The position numbers and the translations under genes are program-made. Shown here one piece after another: positions 35,850 through 48,007 of a stretch of DNA of 64,000 nucleotides. The stretch spans positions 206,770,001-206,834,000 of the forward strand of contig JBITNC010000001.1 of NCBI GenBank assembly GCA_050084985.1. The letters are read 5' to 3'. The first letter of the stretch is position 1, and each line of letters starts with the position of its first letter. The notes beneath the pieces were generated by a model. That model did no database searches. It worked only from the letters and a program-made list of their open reading frames with translations, and was not told where the DNA came from. The stretch is from Nageia nagi (taxonomy: Eukaryota > Pinophyta).

Positions 35850-36540
35850 ATGCATCCTACTATAGCTTTAATGGTAAAAGAACTCCAAAAATTATTAGAA
35901 GCTAAACTCATACAACCTATAGATTACTCAGATTGGATATCCAATATGGGACCTGTGAAAAAACCAAGTGGAAAAATAAGAATATGTACAGATTTTCAGG
36001 ATCTTAACAAAGATTATCCTAAAGATGATTTCCCTCTACCTAGCATTGATAGTTTGGTAGATTTGATAGTAGGACATGATATGTTATCATTAATGGATGG
36101 GTTTTCTGGTTATAATCTAATACAAATAGCTACTAAAGATCAACATAAAATGGCCTTTATAACTCCTTGGGGTACCTTTTGTTATAAAGTTATGCCTTTT
36201 GGATTAAAAAACACTGGGGCAACTTATCAAAGGGCTATGACTTACATATTCCATGACTATATGCATGACATAGTAGAAGATTATGTCGATGATTTGTTGG
36301 TTAGATCTAAATATCGAGTAGATCATGGAAAAGATCTAATTAAAGTCTTAGATAGATTATTAGAACATAAAGTAAGATTAAATCTAAAAAAATATGTTTT
36401 TGGTGTAACTTTAGGAAAATTATTAGGATTTATTATGTCTCTAAGAGGAATTGAAATAGATCCTAGTAAAGTGAAGGCAGTAGTAGACATGCCACCTCCT
36501 GCAAATCTAAAATAATTACAGAGTTTACAAGGCAAGTTAC
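35850..36540 (+). pseudogene. Element B reverse transcriptase
   Basis: RVT_1 domain, open for 221 codons. Motifs: LIQPIDYSDWISNMGPVKKP, KIRICTDFQDLNKDYPKDDF, LSLMDGFSGYN (first Asp), FGLKNTGATYQRAM, then YVDDLLVRS with both catalytic Asp, and KLLGFIMSLRGIEIDPSK. It ends at a TAA (36513-36515) where Gln is expected. The palm motifs are complete, unlike in D and C. Confidence 0.94.
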
Positions 36541-37080
36541 AAGCCATTAGAAGGTTTATAGCTCAAATTTTTGATAAATGTAAACCATTTATGAAATTAT
36601 TAAAAAAGGGAGTAGAATATCATTGGGGCAAAGAGCAACAAGAGGCATTCGATGAAATTAAAAGATATTTATTATCTCCTCCTATCTTAATTCCACCAAG
36701 AAAAGATGTACCCTTTTTATTATACATCTCTGCTACTAAAAATGCTTTAGGAACAATGCTCGCTCAATAGAATGAACACAATAAAGAGCAAGCTATATAT
36801 TATATGAGTAGAACCCTAGTGAGCTACAAGATTAAGTACATATATTTGGGAAAGTTATGTCTTGCTGTCATTTTTGCTAGTAAAAAACTCTGACATTATA
36901 TGCTAAATCATACATCATATGTCATCTCTAAAATGGATCCGTTGAAATATATGATGAATAAAACATATCAAAATTCAAGAATTGCAAAGTGGATAATGCA
37001 TTTAACCAAATTTGATTTACATTTTATTGGACAAAAGTCAATAAAAGGGCAAGTAATTGCTAATTATCTTGCTGATGCTC
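36541..37080 (+). pseudogene. Element B first (degenerate) RNase H domain
   Basis: RT-linked RNase H: HWGKEQQEAFDEIKRYLLSP, LLYISATKNALGTMLAQ, YYMSRTLVSYKIKY, then the connection segment WIMHLTKFDLHFIGQK. At the first catalytic position (normally Asp) B has Lys in ATKNA. Stops near 36766 (TAG) and 36892 (TGA). Tat elements are known to carry an impaired first RNase H and to rely on the second domain downstream. Confidence 0.85.
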
Positions 37081-37598
37081 CATTGCAAGATGATAAACCC
37101 CTTGTTATTGAATTACCTAATGATGGGGTGTTTCAACTAGATGAAATTGAAATACCTGTAGAACTTGAAGATGATTGGGATATGACAATACACTTTGATG
37201 GTTCTCGATGTGAACAAGGTGGTGGAGTAGGTGTTGTATTTATAACCCTGCAAGGGATCCCTATACTGTATTCATTTAAATTAAAATTTTCTTGTACTAA
37301 TAATAATGTGGAATACAAAGCTTTGATAGTAGCATTAAAAATTTCTATTAAATTAAAACTTAAAAGAATTAAGATTATTGGAGATTCTTTACTCATCATC
37401 AATCAAGTGAAAGGAATCTATCAATGTAAAGAACCTTTACTTCAAAAGTATAAAGCATTAGTTGAGAAATTATTAAAATCTTTTGATCAATTTAGTATAG
37501 AAGTGGCACCAAGATCATCTAATAGATTTGTAGATGCTATGGCTTCTATTGGATCTCTTATCCCAGAGGATCCTAAGAAAATCTTCAATTCTAGTTGA
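37081..37598 (+). pseudogene. Element B second, archaeal-type RNase H (Tat hallmark)
   Basis: RVT_3-type RNase H between the first RNase H and integrase. All expected acids are visible: Asp in HFDGSRCEQGGGVGVV, Glu in NVEYKALIVAL, Asp in IGDSLLIINQVKG and Asp in RSSNRFVDAMAS. It is fully open. This domain places B in the Tat clade. A one-base shift near its end (~37575) breaks the junction to integrase. Confidence 0.93.
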
Positions 37599-37599
37599 A

Positions 37600-38943
37600 A
37601 TAATTCAATTGTCACAATCATCATTACAACAGGAAGATGAAGAAGAAAGTGTATTAAATATTGACGTAACTGATAAAGATAATTGGTACAAGGAATTGAT
37701 AGATTTTTTAAAATTTGGAACTCTTCTCACAAACCTTAATAAATCATCATGATGAGCATTTAAAATCAAAGCAACTAAATATTGTTTGATAGGGCATATC
37801 TTGTATCAATGAAATTTCAATGGTATTTTACTCAGATGTCTTCAATGTAACGATATTAAAAAAGCTATATCCTCCACCCATGATGGAACATGTGGAGGAC
37901 ATTTTAATGGTGTTACGATTGTAAAATGATTAATTCAAATGGGGTATTATTGGCCTACTATGGAAAAGGATTGTTCTGAATATGTTAAAAAATGTTTTAA
38001 ATGTCAACAATACACTCATTTATTTTCACAACCATCTCAAGAACTACACCCTACACAATCACTTTGGCCATTCTCTAAATGGGCCTTAGACTTAATAGGA
38101 CAAATTACACCTACATCTTCTGGTGGACACAAGTTCATCATCATAGCAACTGAATATTTTACTAAGTGGGTAGAGGCTATTCCTATGACTTCCACCATCG
38201 GTTCAAGAATTGCAGAATTTATAGAAAACTATATTATATGTAGATTCGGTATACCAAACCAATTAATTATGGATAATGGAAAGAATTTTAAAAATAAGGA
38301 TGTAAAACAAATATGTGACAAGTATAAAATTAAACAAAGTTTTTCCACTCCATATTATCCATAAGGCAATGGACAGGTAGAGGCTACTAATAAAACTATT
38401 CAGAACATCTTAGCAAAAATAGTAAATGATTCTCATAGAGATTGGCATATGAAAATATCAAAAGCTTTATGGGCTTATCATACCAGTGTACGCACCCCTA
38501 TTGGGGCAACACCATTCTCTTTAGTATATGGAACAGAAGCCATCTTACCCATAGAACTTGAGATACCATCCCTTAGAGTAAATCTAAGTGAGCAAAATTT
38601 CGACGAAGAAGCAAGATAGACTCGCTTAGATCAATTGTTACTTTTAGATGAAAAATGTATTAATGCTTTAGAACATATGCAAGTTTATCAAAAGAGGATA
38701 AAATGAGCTTTTGATAAAAGGGCTTTAATTCATGAGTTCAAAATAGGTGATTTAGTTTTAAAAGAAAATCAACAAACTTCACGAATAGAACGATAGCTTA
38801 GAGATAAGTTTGCTCCGAATTGGTTAGGACCATATATCATTAAGAAAAAATTTGGTAAACGAACTTATCATCTATCAGACTTAGAAGGAAATGAAGAGTG
38901 TGAACCTATAAATATCATGCGTCTTCGACCCTTCCATACATAA
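37600..38943 (+). pseudogene. Element B integrase
   Basis: An HHCC zinc finger (HDGTCGGHF, then CFKCQQ) is followed by the core with Asp in WALDLIGQI, Asp in IMDNGKNF and Glu in GNGQVEATNK. C-terminal signatures are ALWAYHTSVRTPIGATPFSL, the GTEAILPIE motif and the GPF-like WLGPYIIKKKFGKRTYHL. The natural stop is TAA 38941-38943. Nonsense codons at 38362-38364, ~38618, ~38704 and ~38794 stand where Gln or Arg are expected. No chromodomain is seen. Confidence 0.92.
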
Positions 38944-39026
38944 AAAAAAATATGTGTACATTAGTTTTCTTTCATTTTATTTTATTGTTAAATTAATAAA
39001 TAAATAAAAGTATTGATATTTTTGAA

Positions 39027-40070
39027 GTGTTAATGATTAAAATAGAAAGGATAAATCTGGTAAAGGAATCTGCTGACGGTAGCATAATGCCACCACAAGT
39101 ACGATTTCCACCACCAAGATATCTAGGTGATTTAGCATTGACATATTTAAAACATGGATTTGATCTTAATCTCTTAAATTATTTACAATTGACTATTGAT
39201 GAACAATATGAAAGAACATATCATATGTTTTGTGGTAGAGATAATGATTGGGAAGTTACTTTTTATGGATACGAAGTAAGCATCATTTTAGATCCACAAA
39301 TCTATTTCACCCATATGGAAAGAATATCATAAGAAATAATGACTTTCTACCTATAATAGCCCTATGGAATACCAAGAATCATTATAAATTGCCAATTAAT
39401 TGAGTACTCACTCCTTTTAGCTAGGCAGAAACATGTTAAACAATTAACCAAAAGCCTAGAATGGATGGATGAAATTTTACATTATTTACCTCATAAAAGG
39501 GTGATTTATGATTTTTCAAATACTTTTGTGGCTTTTCCTCCTAGAATGTCACAACAAAACTATAGGCAAATTCATAGATTTTCTCGCATACAAATGCGAC
39601 ACACAATGTGGAAATGAAAGTTGGAAGAAAGGCAAGCTTATCGTATTGCTGAACTTCCAATGATGAATCAAATAAGGGTTAAAAATGAGATCATCAAAAA
39701 ACTATCAAAAGAACATAAAGTGTGGAATAATGGAAGTTATCTTTTGGGGTTCGAAAGTAGGTATGACAAAGATATCTTTATGAAGGTTATTCATAACGTC
39801 CCTACTCTTTTATATTCAAATATCTTTTCCATGCCTCTTGAAATACAACAAAAAATGGCCTTAACATTCTATGATGCACGCGAATCTTACGGTTGGGATG
39901 TCAAAGTAAATGGATATCAAGTTATTGTTTGTATCAACGCATTTGAGCTATGGTGTTCTCCTAGCTTAGAATATGATTTAATGATATATTTCTATCTTCT
40001 ATGGCCTATAGAAAAGCCCAAAATAATTGTTGATTGTACTCACAACCTGACTTTAAAATATCGAGAATGA
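39027..40070 (+). pseudogene. Unknown ORF downstream of integrase in element B
   Basis: Starts at an ATG 83 bases after the integrase stop. A single frame runs ~347 codons to TGA 40068-40070. It is broken only by TAA 39330-39332, a TAA-TAG pair near 39354-39359 and a TGA near 39615. Features: VRFPPPRYLGDLALTYLKHG near the N-terminus, NDWEVTFYGYEVSIILDP, then a related-looking YGWDVKVNGYQVIVCINAFE in the C-terminal half, suggesting an internal duplication. No signal peptide or clear membrane segment. I do not recognise the family. The consistent frame over >1 kb argues that it was a real gene of the element. Antisense genes are known at this site in Tat elements; a sense ORF here is less familiar. 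Confidence 0.6.
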
Positions 40071-42035
40071 ATCATTTCTATCACTCAAATCGTAACATCT
40101 TAACACTTAGATTATTGTATTCTAGAAATCTATCATAATCAAGTGGTATTGGATTTTAGTTTTTTGTTTAGTTCTACACATTGTTCATTCAATCCTGATG
40201 CAGTCCAAACTCGATTTGAATGCATCATGAATAGATTCCCTAGAAAAAATTATAAAACCCTAAAAAATGAAAAAATTATAAAATCCTAAAAAATTGAAAA
40301 CTAGAAAATACATAAAAATCATAAAATTATAAAATCTACCTAGATGGAAACATCTAGAGGTTACTTGGCAATTGGGTGCCCTGACCTCATATGATGTTAA
40401 TATATCTTGCATGTCATTGTGAAAGTGATTATCCAGTAAATGTGTAATGTGTGAAAAGGTCATTTTAGAATAATTTCCTTTTTATCACTACATTCACCTT
40501 GTCTTTTCTTTTATAAAGAAATGATATACTATAGATGATAGAAAAACATAAAGTTTATGTTTGAAAGAAATCCATAAACTCCAAGCACTTACAACATTTA
40601 GAAATTCTAAGAGAATTTGAATGAAATCATTCTAAGAGATATTAAGAGTGAAAGTTATGTGTCTATCCTATTATTCACTTCATCTCAAACCCATGAATCA
40701 TTTGAGGAAAAAAAAAGAAGAAAGAGATGACAAAAAAAAAATTGCTATATTATATCAATGATTCTTGGGTGATTACAATATCCTCTACCGGGGCTATGGA
40801 CGCTTGACTGGTAGTAGAGCAAGGTTGTAGTGGGATCAAGGGGTTAATCCTCATCGGGGCTATGGATGCCTATCTGGCAATGAGGCATACCTTATGAGTG
40901 GTGATATGTCCATTTTGGTTAGCGACCTTCTTTCCTATGGACCTCTATACGTTTCATACGGATAGACTAGCTTATTAATGTCTCTAGAATATTTCATCTC
41001 AAATGATCTAAGAAGGAAAATGAATCTCACTACACACACTGGAGTTTGTAGATTTTTCTTATCAATATATAACAATATTGTTTGATATCATCTTAGGTTG
41101 TTAAATCTTGAGATAAAGAAAGGTAAGGTAGATGTTATCATAACATGGTTATTAATCCAAAATCACCTAATCTTTTGTCATAGTTTGTAATGTGTTGTGT
41201 TTTAGAATCATTTGTGTCATTTTGTTAAACCCATACCTTTTGAAAATATCATTACCTTTGAACATTATTAAAATTGCTTTTCTTTGGAAAGGATAGGAAT
41301 GATTCTTTATTGTTCCCCTAACCAAGATAAAGTTAATGTTCATTTACATCCATAAGTCACTAATGTGTCATGTCAAGCTATTTTTTATTATCATTACCTT
41401 TGAACATTATTAAAATTGCTTTTCTTTGGAAAGGATAGGAATGATTCTTTATTGTTCCCCTAACCAAGATAAAGTTAATGTTCATTTACATCCATAAGTC
41501 AATAGTTTGTCATGTCAAGAAAGTTATTGTAAAATTGCCAAGTACGGAAGATGATGCATCTGATTCTGCAAAAATATAATAAAAATATGTCCTTAAATAA
41601 CTTAACCTATTAAAATTATGAATTGGATTTATTGATTATAGCAACTATAATCGTACTTATTATTAACTTAATTTTGAGATTAACAACATCATCAATACTA
41701 ATTTGTTGATATATGTTATATATTTCATCATCATACATTCAACAATTATATCTATACATCATACATTTTGAAAATTACATATATCATTAACATTTATTCA
41801 TCATCAAGTAATTAAAAGACAATCATGATCTACATAACAACACATCATACCTATTTTATCATAAATCTATATATAGAATGAAGATCATGTATCAGAATCA
41901 TACAAGTATCATAAATATTAAAGATCTATCTATCTATATATATATCATCATAGTCCATCAAAAGTTCATCATAACATCATGAATCATACAATAAAATACA
42001 AGGGTCTAATAACCTCATAAGCATATAAAATAACA
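40071..42035. other. Element B intergenic region
   Basis: AT-rich, no sustained frame. 40655-40740 matches element A's tail. Around 40760-40920 two similar GC-richer phrases contain CGGGGCTATGGA. Contains the duplication at 41248-41519. Confidence 0.6.
41248..41519. repeat. 142-bp tandem duplication
   Basis: Units 41248-41377 and 41390-41519 are near-identical over ~115 bases (starting ATCATTACCTTTGAACATTA), so the duplication is much younger than the element. Confidence 0.9.
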
Positions 42036-44100
42036 TCATGAGAAAGGGTATCCTCAAGGACTATCCCAACCATTGCCTTATCTGCTAGGACTACTTGGTT
42101 GTCTCTGCCATCTATTGGTCTCTCTGGTACCCTAACTCGAAGGAGTAGTGCCTATGGATCTTGTAGGACTACTTGGATGCTAAGGTTTGTGCAACTTCGA
42201 TGAACCAACTACCCCTAAAGGAGATTCCCAGGGTGTACAACTCCTGCTAGATAGACCTTGTGATCTCTAAGTCCTACCAGGGGATCTGACGGTACCCTAT
42301 GCACTGCTACCTATCTAATACATTGAAATGTCTATAGGCATATAAGTATCTAGAGGTATAGGATACTGAGCCCTCAGAGTAAAAGTTGGAACACCTATCA
42401 ACCATGATTGTACTATACTACTATAAAAATCCCAATGCTGATAAATTCCATAGTGAACAACTGAAGGACCACCTTCAAAAGTAGAGGCTACTCCCAACTG
42501 ATGAGCCTGAGCTCCCTATAAAGAGGAATGAGCCTCATCCATCTCATGTCTGTACTTGTCTTATAGCCCTGTATCTATACATACATGAGTGTGCCTATGC
42601 TAGCTAGTGTCTCAGCTCATAAATATCCCCTAGTAAAGTGTCAATGCTAGGAACCTATGTAGAAGGAGCCTCCTCAACTCCACATGTAACCTCTAGGGTA
42701 GCTCCCTCCTCACCTACACTCGTAGCCTCCTCCTTAGGAGGTAACTCCTCAGGAGCATCCACCATAACCTCCTCACTAGCAGCCTCCTCTCTCATAGCCT
42801 CTACTCTTGTAGGCTCCTCGCCTACCTCTACCCCTCCTGCTACTGCACCTAACTTCACATCAACATCAACACACCTATGAATGTGTTGACCCTCCAATAT
42901 ACCCTCTGGAACATCATCTCCCTCATCCCACCAAGTCTTGAAGGCCTTAGACACCCCTACATCATCCTCCCTGGTATCATCCTCTAATAATAACTCCTCC
43001 TGAGTAGGATCTAGCTCTGCATAAACTAATGGTTGTACACCCTCTGCTGAAATAGTGCCCTCATGCTGATATGGTACTGCTGGGGTAGGTACATCCTAAA
43101 CTAAATTGAACTGATGATGCACCCACTCAAAATGAAATTACTCCAAAAAATTAACTCAATAACCACTCAAAACATGTGGCTATCGAATACCATTAAGCTT
43201 AGCTATGAGCTCTCTCCAGATGGGATACAAGTGGTAAGGTCTAAATCTCACTTGATCTAGAATCAAGTGACTAAGCATGTGGTAGTAATAGCTCACATCT
43301 TGATGAACTCCATCTGATGGGTGAATATAAAAATCATCGCACCATCTAACTATGCTTGCCTCATAATCCAAGTGACTAATAAACCCTAGCATTGGTAACC
43401 TTGGAGGATGAGCTATAGCTATATGCTCATAGGCCCATGCCTACAATGTGATAGTAACTGATAAAGAGGCCCTATGCCCCTATGAATAAAATAATAGCTC
43501 CCTATAAATCTGAGCTAATAATATGGGTGCCCAAGCATATACCATGCCATGCTACATCATATCCACAATAATAGGTAATAAAGACCATGGAAACCTCCTG
43601 CTGCCAATATCGAGGAGAGCATAACACTGTACCAAACCCATCAAATATGAAAAATAGATCATCCCCTACTGATCCTCTAGCTAATATTGGTAATATCAGA
43701 TACCACCTAAAATAATCTTTGAAACAATAGTATCAACTTGAGCAACCCCATACAAATAAGAAATAGCAGATAAAGCTCCCATCCTATCCACCATAGGCAA
43801 AATCCTCTATCTATGAATGGGGAGTCTATATAATCTATGTATGTCCTCCATGGTGACAGTCATATCCCCTGTTAAAAGATGAAAAGTATAGGTCACTACA
43901 TCCCATCTATCTAACAATGTAGCCAATAAAGGGTACTCCCAATGAATACGGCCCATGTGTGGACCCAATCTGAAACTGATGGATCTAAAAAAGGTATGAT
44001 TGGCTAGACCTAGAAGACCTCTACCCTCCTATAGAATCAAGGGATATCTACCTCAAGGCTCAAAGATGTCTCGAACCTGTATCATGTTAAAAGGGTTCAG
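42036..44100 (-). pseudogene. Antisense plant mobile domain (PMD) gene inside element B
   Basis: On the minus strand a frame starting near 44085 runs to ~42655. It begins IQVRDIFEP, then LLDRWDVVTYTFHLLTGDMT and MEDIHRLYRLPIHR, the core motif (RW..T.TFHL..GEMT.TLEDV..L.GLPI) of the plant mobile domain. The middle holds LDYEASIVRWCDDFYIHP, followed by an acidic Glu-rich segment (EEATSVGEEGATLE). After a shift near 42530 a Ser/Pro/Arg-rich C-terminus runs to TGA 42036-42038. Nearly all ~15 stops are TAG or TAA, consistent with lost Gln codons. PMD genes are known in host silencing factors (MAIN, MAIL1) and in plant transposable elements. Its role in the element is not known. Confidence 0.75.
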
Positions 44101-45165
44101 CTCAATAAAAAAAAAAGAGAGAAAATTAGCATTTCATATTGAAATGTTAGCATTTCAAATAGGTTAGGCTCAGTCATCGACATTTGCATTCCAAACACTG
44201 GTGACTTTGTCACCCATTTAGCTTAGGTCGATGATCGAGGCTGGATTATGAAAAATTACACAAAAAACATAAATAGAAGTAGGATTTACAAAATTCATTC
44301 GATAAAAACAACCAAAATCATTTTTAAATGTCATTCATGGTTTCAATTTTGGGATTAAATAGTTAAATTACAAGTTATATACAAAAAATAGAAAAGAAAG
44401 TGATTTCAAAACCCTACCTCTTCCCGGATAGGTCAAGAACATCCAACAGAGCATCTATGTGGAGGCATGGTGATCATAGCAAATATCAATGGCTAGAAAT
44501 CAACAAGATTGCAAGGGAAACTTGGGCTGGCTGATAATGAAAGTGACAGCTAAAAAGTATTGAATAAGAAGAAATCAAAATTTCTTCTTTTTTAAACATT
44601 CGGTGACTTGGAGATGGACGTCGATGACTGTATCTAAATGCTGGTGACTCTAAGATGAATGTTAGTGATCACAACTAAACACTAGTGATTAGAAGTAGAA
44701 TGCCACATTTAGGAATAGCCATGAGAATGTTAAAAGTTTCTCAAAATAACCTTGAATTGGTCAAGAAAATCAAAATACGATAAGATATGATGTATCATTG
44801 TTACAGGAGATCATCTTGAAACCTCATTGTCGGGACAAAGGATAACACCATCAAACTTATATACTAAAGAGGACTTACATGGTACATGTGTGCTTAGACA
44901 TGCTGAATGACATAATGGAAATGTCATGCAACTGTCACACAAGCTCAACACATTGTCATACCAAAAATAGTCACTTCTAAAGTATATTCAAATTTGTTTT
45001 CAAAACTACATCAAATGCAAAATGAAAACACATTTTATCATAATTTTGATTCATCTAAGAAATTAAGTCAAAACTTATATCACAATAGAGCAACAAAGCT
45101 TCTCATCCTATGTTTTTGAAATTATCAACTGCATTTTTTGGTTGATAATTCAAAAAGGGGCAAAA
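44101..45165 (+). other. Element B 3' tail and polypurine tract
   Basis: Non-coding. 44170-44700 contains several CGGTGACT/CGATGACT motifs like those in U3 and in the leader. 44780-45165 matches element A's tail, ending CAAAAAGGGGCAAAA (45151-45165) beside the LTR. Confidence 0.8.
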
Positions 45166-46014
45166 TGTAGACACCTAAAAATGTCCCCTTTCTTAACTAG
45201 TAAACATTGAAATAATCATAACTCTTTGCGATCATATAAAATAGGTTTAAACAACTTATTATTGGATAGATCCCATTGAATACATGTGAAATGGGTGGTC
45301 ACATGACTCTTTTTAGGTAAAATTAGCTATTAGGCAGTCAATTAATATTATCACAAAGTCAAAGACCCAATCACCGGTGACCCAAGACAGTCATCGACAT
45401 TTTGAGCCAATCACCGATGTTTGTATGGTAAACACTGATGACTCTGCAACAGTCGAACAAGAAACCAAAATGGTGAGGGAAAGTCAAAACATTTCATTTC
45501 TCTAAGATGAGGTGGATAGAGGGGGTCAGTTACGACCTATGGTGGCTTTTTACTTCCTCTTTCCAGCCTTTGAATATCCTATCCAAAATCTATAAATACA
45601 AGTTAATACAAAGCAAATTGGAGAGAGAATCTTGACCCATTTTTAAAGTAGGGTAAGGCTACCAAAATCTTGTGAGCTTATACATTTTATTATTTTATGC
45701 TAGTTTCAATTCAATTCATGTTATACATAGATGCTTTGATGGTATTGTCTTTTGCATGTGTGTAGGATGTACAGGTTCATATCAAGGAGAGAAGCAAGTA
45801 AATCAAAAACAATGAAGATCTAATACTCTTATTTTGGCAAATGGCATTTGTAAAAGTCCCTCCCAAGGGCAAATTGTAGTCTTAACTGAAAATCAATATC
45901 ATTTTACAATTGTAGCATGTTTATCTATCTTACATAATTTGAGGTTCAGTGAAGATTTAAGAATAATTTGTATTGCATGTTATTCTACATTTCAGCTTTA
46001 TTTTCACTACAATA
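45166..46014 (+). repeat. Element B 3' LTR
   Basis: Starts TGTAGACACC. The end reads CACTACAATA where the 5' LTR has CACTGCAACA, so the terminal CA has mutated to TA. TATAAATA at 45591-45598. Confidence 0.93.
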
Positions 46015-46019
46015 GTAAG
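46015..46019. other. Target site duplication, right copy (GTAAG)
   Basis: Matches 27214-27218. Element D continues from here. Confidence 0.88.
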
Positions 46020-46899
46020 AATTTGACATTAATATAGTAAAACAAAAGTTAATAAAGAGATTCAATAACAAAGTTCCCTCATAATGATAGGGTCATCATA
46101 CATGAATATTTTCCATAAGATTATGATTAGTATACTCCTACTTTAGAACATTGATGATGTGGTGAAGCATATTTGTGTTATTATGGTGATTAGTGGGAGA
46201 TTCTATATGAATTTGTTTATTACCTAAAAGATAAACCAAAAATATGGATGTTGTATGTTGATGAATCTAGGTGTACACATGGGTAGGAATAGGTATTATC
46301 ATAGTTTCTCTAACTAATAATATAATCCCCATAACATATAAGATTGGATTAAATTGTACTAATAACATGATAGAGTATGAAGCACTAATATTAGCCTAAG
46401 AGTAGTTGTGTTACTAAAAATCAAAGAATTGAATATATATGGTGACTCTATGCTTATGGCTAACCAAGTTGAATATATCTACAATACAAAGGTTGAGAAG
46501 TTAATCTTATACAAAATGGTAATTTTTAACTTGTTAACTCAGTTTGATAAGTATATAATTGAAATCATTCCAAGAATAAACAATATGTATATAGATGTAA
46601 TGGTAAATGCTACTTCTTTGATTCCTATTGATATAGAAGATGAGGAAACAATACACAAACTTAAAAAGTTAGAATATACATATTACTCATTTTAAGAAAA
46701 GAAAATGGAGGTATGTTTTCTCATACAAGAAGGGAATTTTTCAATCTAGTATGCAAATTTTTATCATTATCTCAAAGATCAAACTATTCCAACATAGTTT
46801 GATAAAAATGAGAAAATCAGATTAAAGAGATTAGCTCTTAAATATGTCATTATTGATGATATATTATATATAATATCATTTGATAGAGCTTTATTGAGA
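46020..46899 (+). pseudogene. Element D archaeal-type RNase H
   Basis: After B, D resumes. KPKIWMLYVDESRCTHG (~46240) gives the first Asp. The open piece 46408-46695 contains YGDSMLMANQVEYIYNTK (second Asp) and IIEIIPRINNMYIDVMVNAT (third Asp region). Frames change at least twice. This second RNase H confirms D as Tat clade. Confidence 0.8.
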
Positions 46900-48007
46900 T
46901 TCATCATGCATCATGAAGTAGAAATAATATTCTACCAAGCACATGAGGGACTATGTAGGGGGTGATTCTTTTCAAATGATTTATATGCAAAGCTCTTGTG
47001 TATAGGATATTATTATCTAAGAATGGAAGAAGATTGCAAAGATCATATCAATGCTTTTCTTTAATGTCAAAAATACTTCAATATTGAAAAAAAAAAACAA
47101 CATAAGAACTCAATTCAATTGTGTCACCATATCCTTTTGCAAGTTGGGTATTCACATAATTGGCTTGATAAATCCACACTCAAGAGATGGGAATAAGTTT
47201 ATTATTACAACAATAGAATATATAACCAAATGGGTAGAGGTAATTCTTATGAAGTTAGTTACATAAGAAAAGATTATAAAATTCTTAATTGAAAATAAGA
47301 TCATAAGGTTTGGTCTCCCATAATAATTGATAATGAATAATGGACTAGACTTCAAAGGTAAAGAAATGAAAGCTTTTTACAAAAAGGTCCATATAAATCA
47401 AAAGTTTTCTTCTTTTTATTATCCATGAGGAAATGGACAAGTAGAAGCATATAATAAAATAATCAAAAGTATTTTTTCAAAAATATGGAATAGGTACAAG
47501 AGAGATTAGCATGAGCAATTTCCTTATACACTTTGGGCATATTAGACAAGTGTAAGAATTACTACAAGGGTAACCCCATTCTCATTATTTTATGGTGATG
47601 AGGTTATGGTACCATTAAATCTTGAAATTAAATCTTTGAGGATCTCATTACATGGAGACATATAGATGAGGATGCTAGAAAATAAAGGTTACAACAATTA
47701 TAAGATCTTGATGAAAGAAGGATTCATGTTATTTAACATTAAAAAACATATAATGCAAGGCTAAAAAGAAAATTAAGTAAAAATAATCAAGCAAAAAATG
47801 TTCCAAGTAGGAGACTTGGTACTAAAACAAAATATTAATAAGATTGCTACAAATGATGAGGTAAAAGGAAACTTTGAGCCAAATTGGCTAGGACCATTTG
47901 TTGTGGTAGATGCTATAGGATTAGGTGCATACAAGTTATCTTCCATGGATAAAAAAGAAGAGGACAAAACCTTCAATGTCATCCACCTTAAACACTTCTA
48001 TGCATGA
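46900..48007 (+). pseudogene. Element D integrase
   Basis: Zinc-finger remnants HEGLC and INAFL-stop-CQKY (46940-47075). The core has GLINPHSRDGNKFIITTIEY and YITKWVEVILMK, LIMNNGLDFKGK (the second catalytic Asp has become Asn) and GNGQVEAYNKIIK (Glu kept). The C-terminal part is open at 47798-48007 with VGDLVLKQNINK and NFEPNWLGPFVVVDAIG, ending VIHLKHFYA. Many stops and a shift near 47140. Confidence 0.85.

Larger units (their letters stand above)
27219..46014 (+). mobile_element. Element B: complete 18.8 kb Tat-like Ty3/gypsy element
   Basis: Flanked by GTAAG duplications, with LTRs of 848 and 849 bp, primer site, leader with a large inverted repeat, gag-protease-RT-RNase H-archaeal RNase H-integrase in one order, an extra ORF, an antisense gene and a polypurine tract. 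From 32523 to 37598 the polyprotein stays in one frame; one frameshift near 37575 moves integrase to another. Stops are mostly TAA/TAG/TGA where Gln, Arg or Trp are expected. The LTRs differ by about 5 % overall. Size, dual RNase H and additional genes are typical of Tat/Ogre-like giants. Confidence 0.95.

Noticed and set aside
42638-42880. 80-codon plus-strand Ser/Thr/Ala-rich frame
   Set aside because: Antisense shadow of the acidic segment of the minus-strand PMD gene; composition follows from the GAG/GAA codons opposite.
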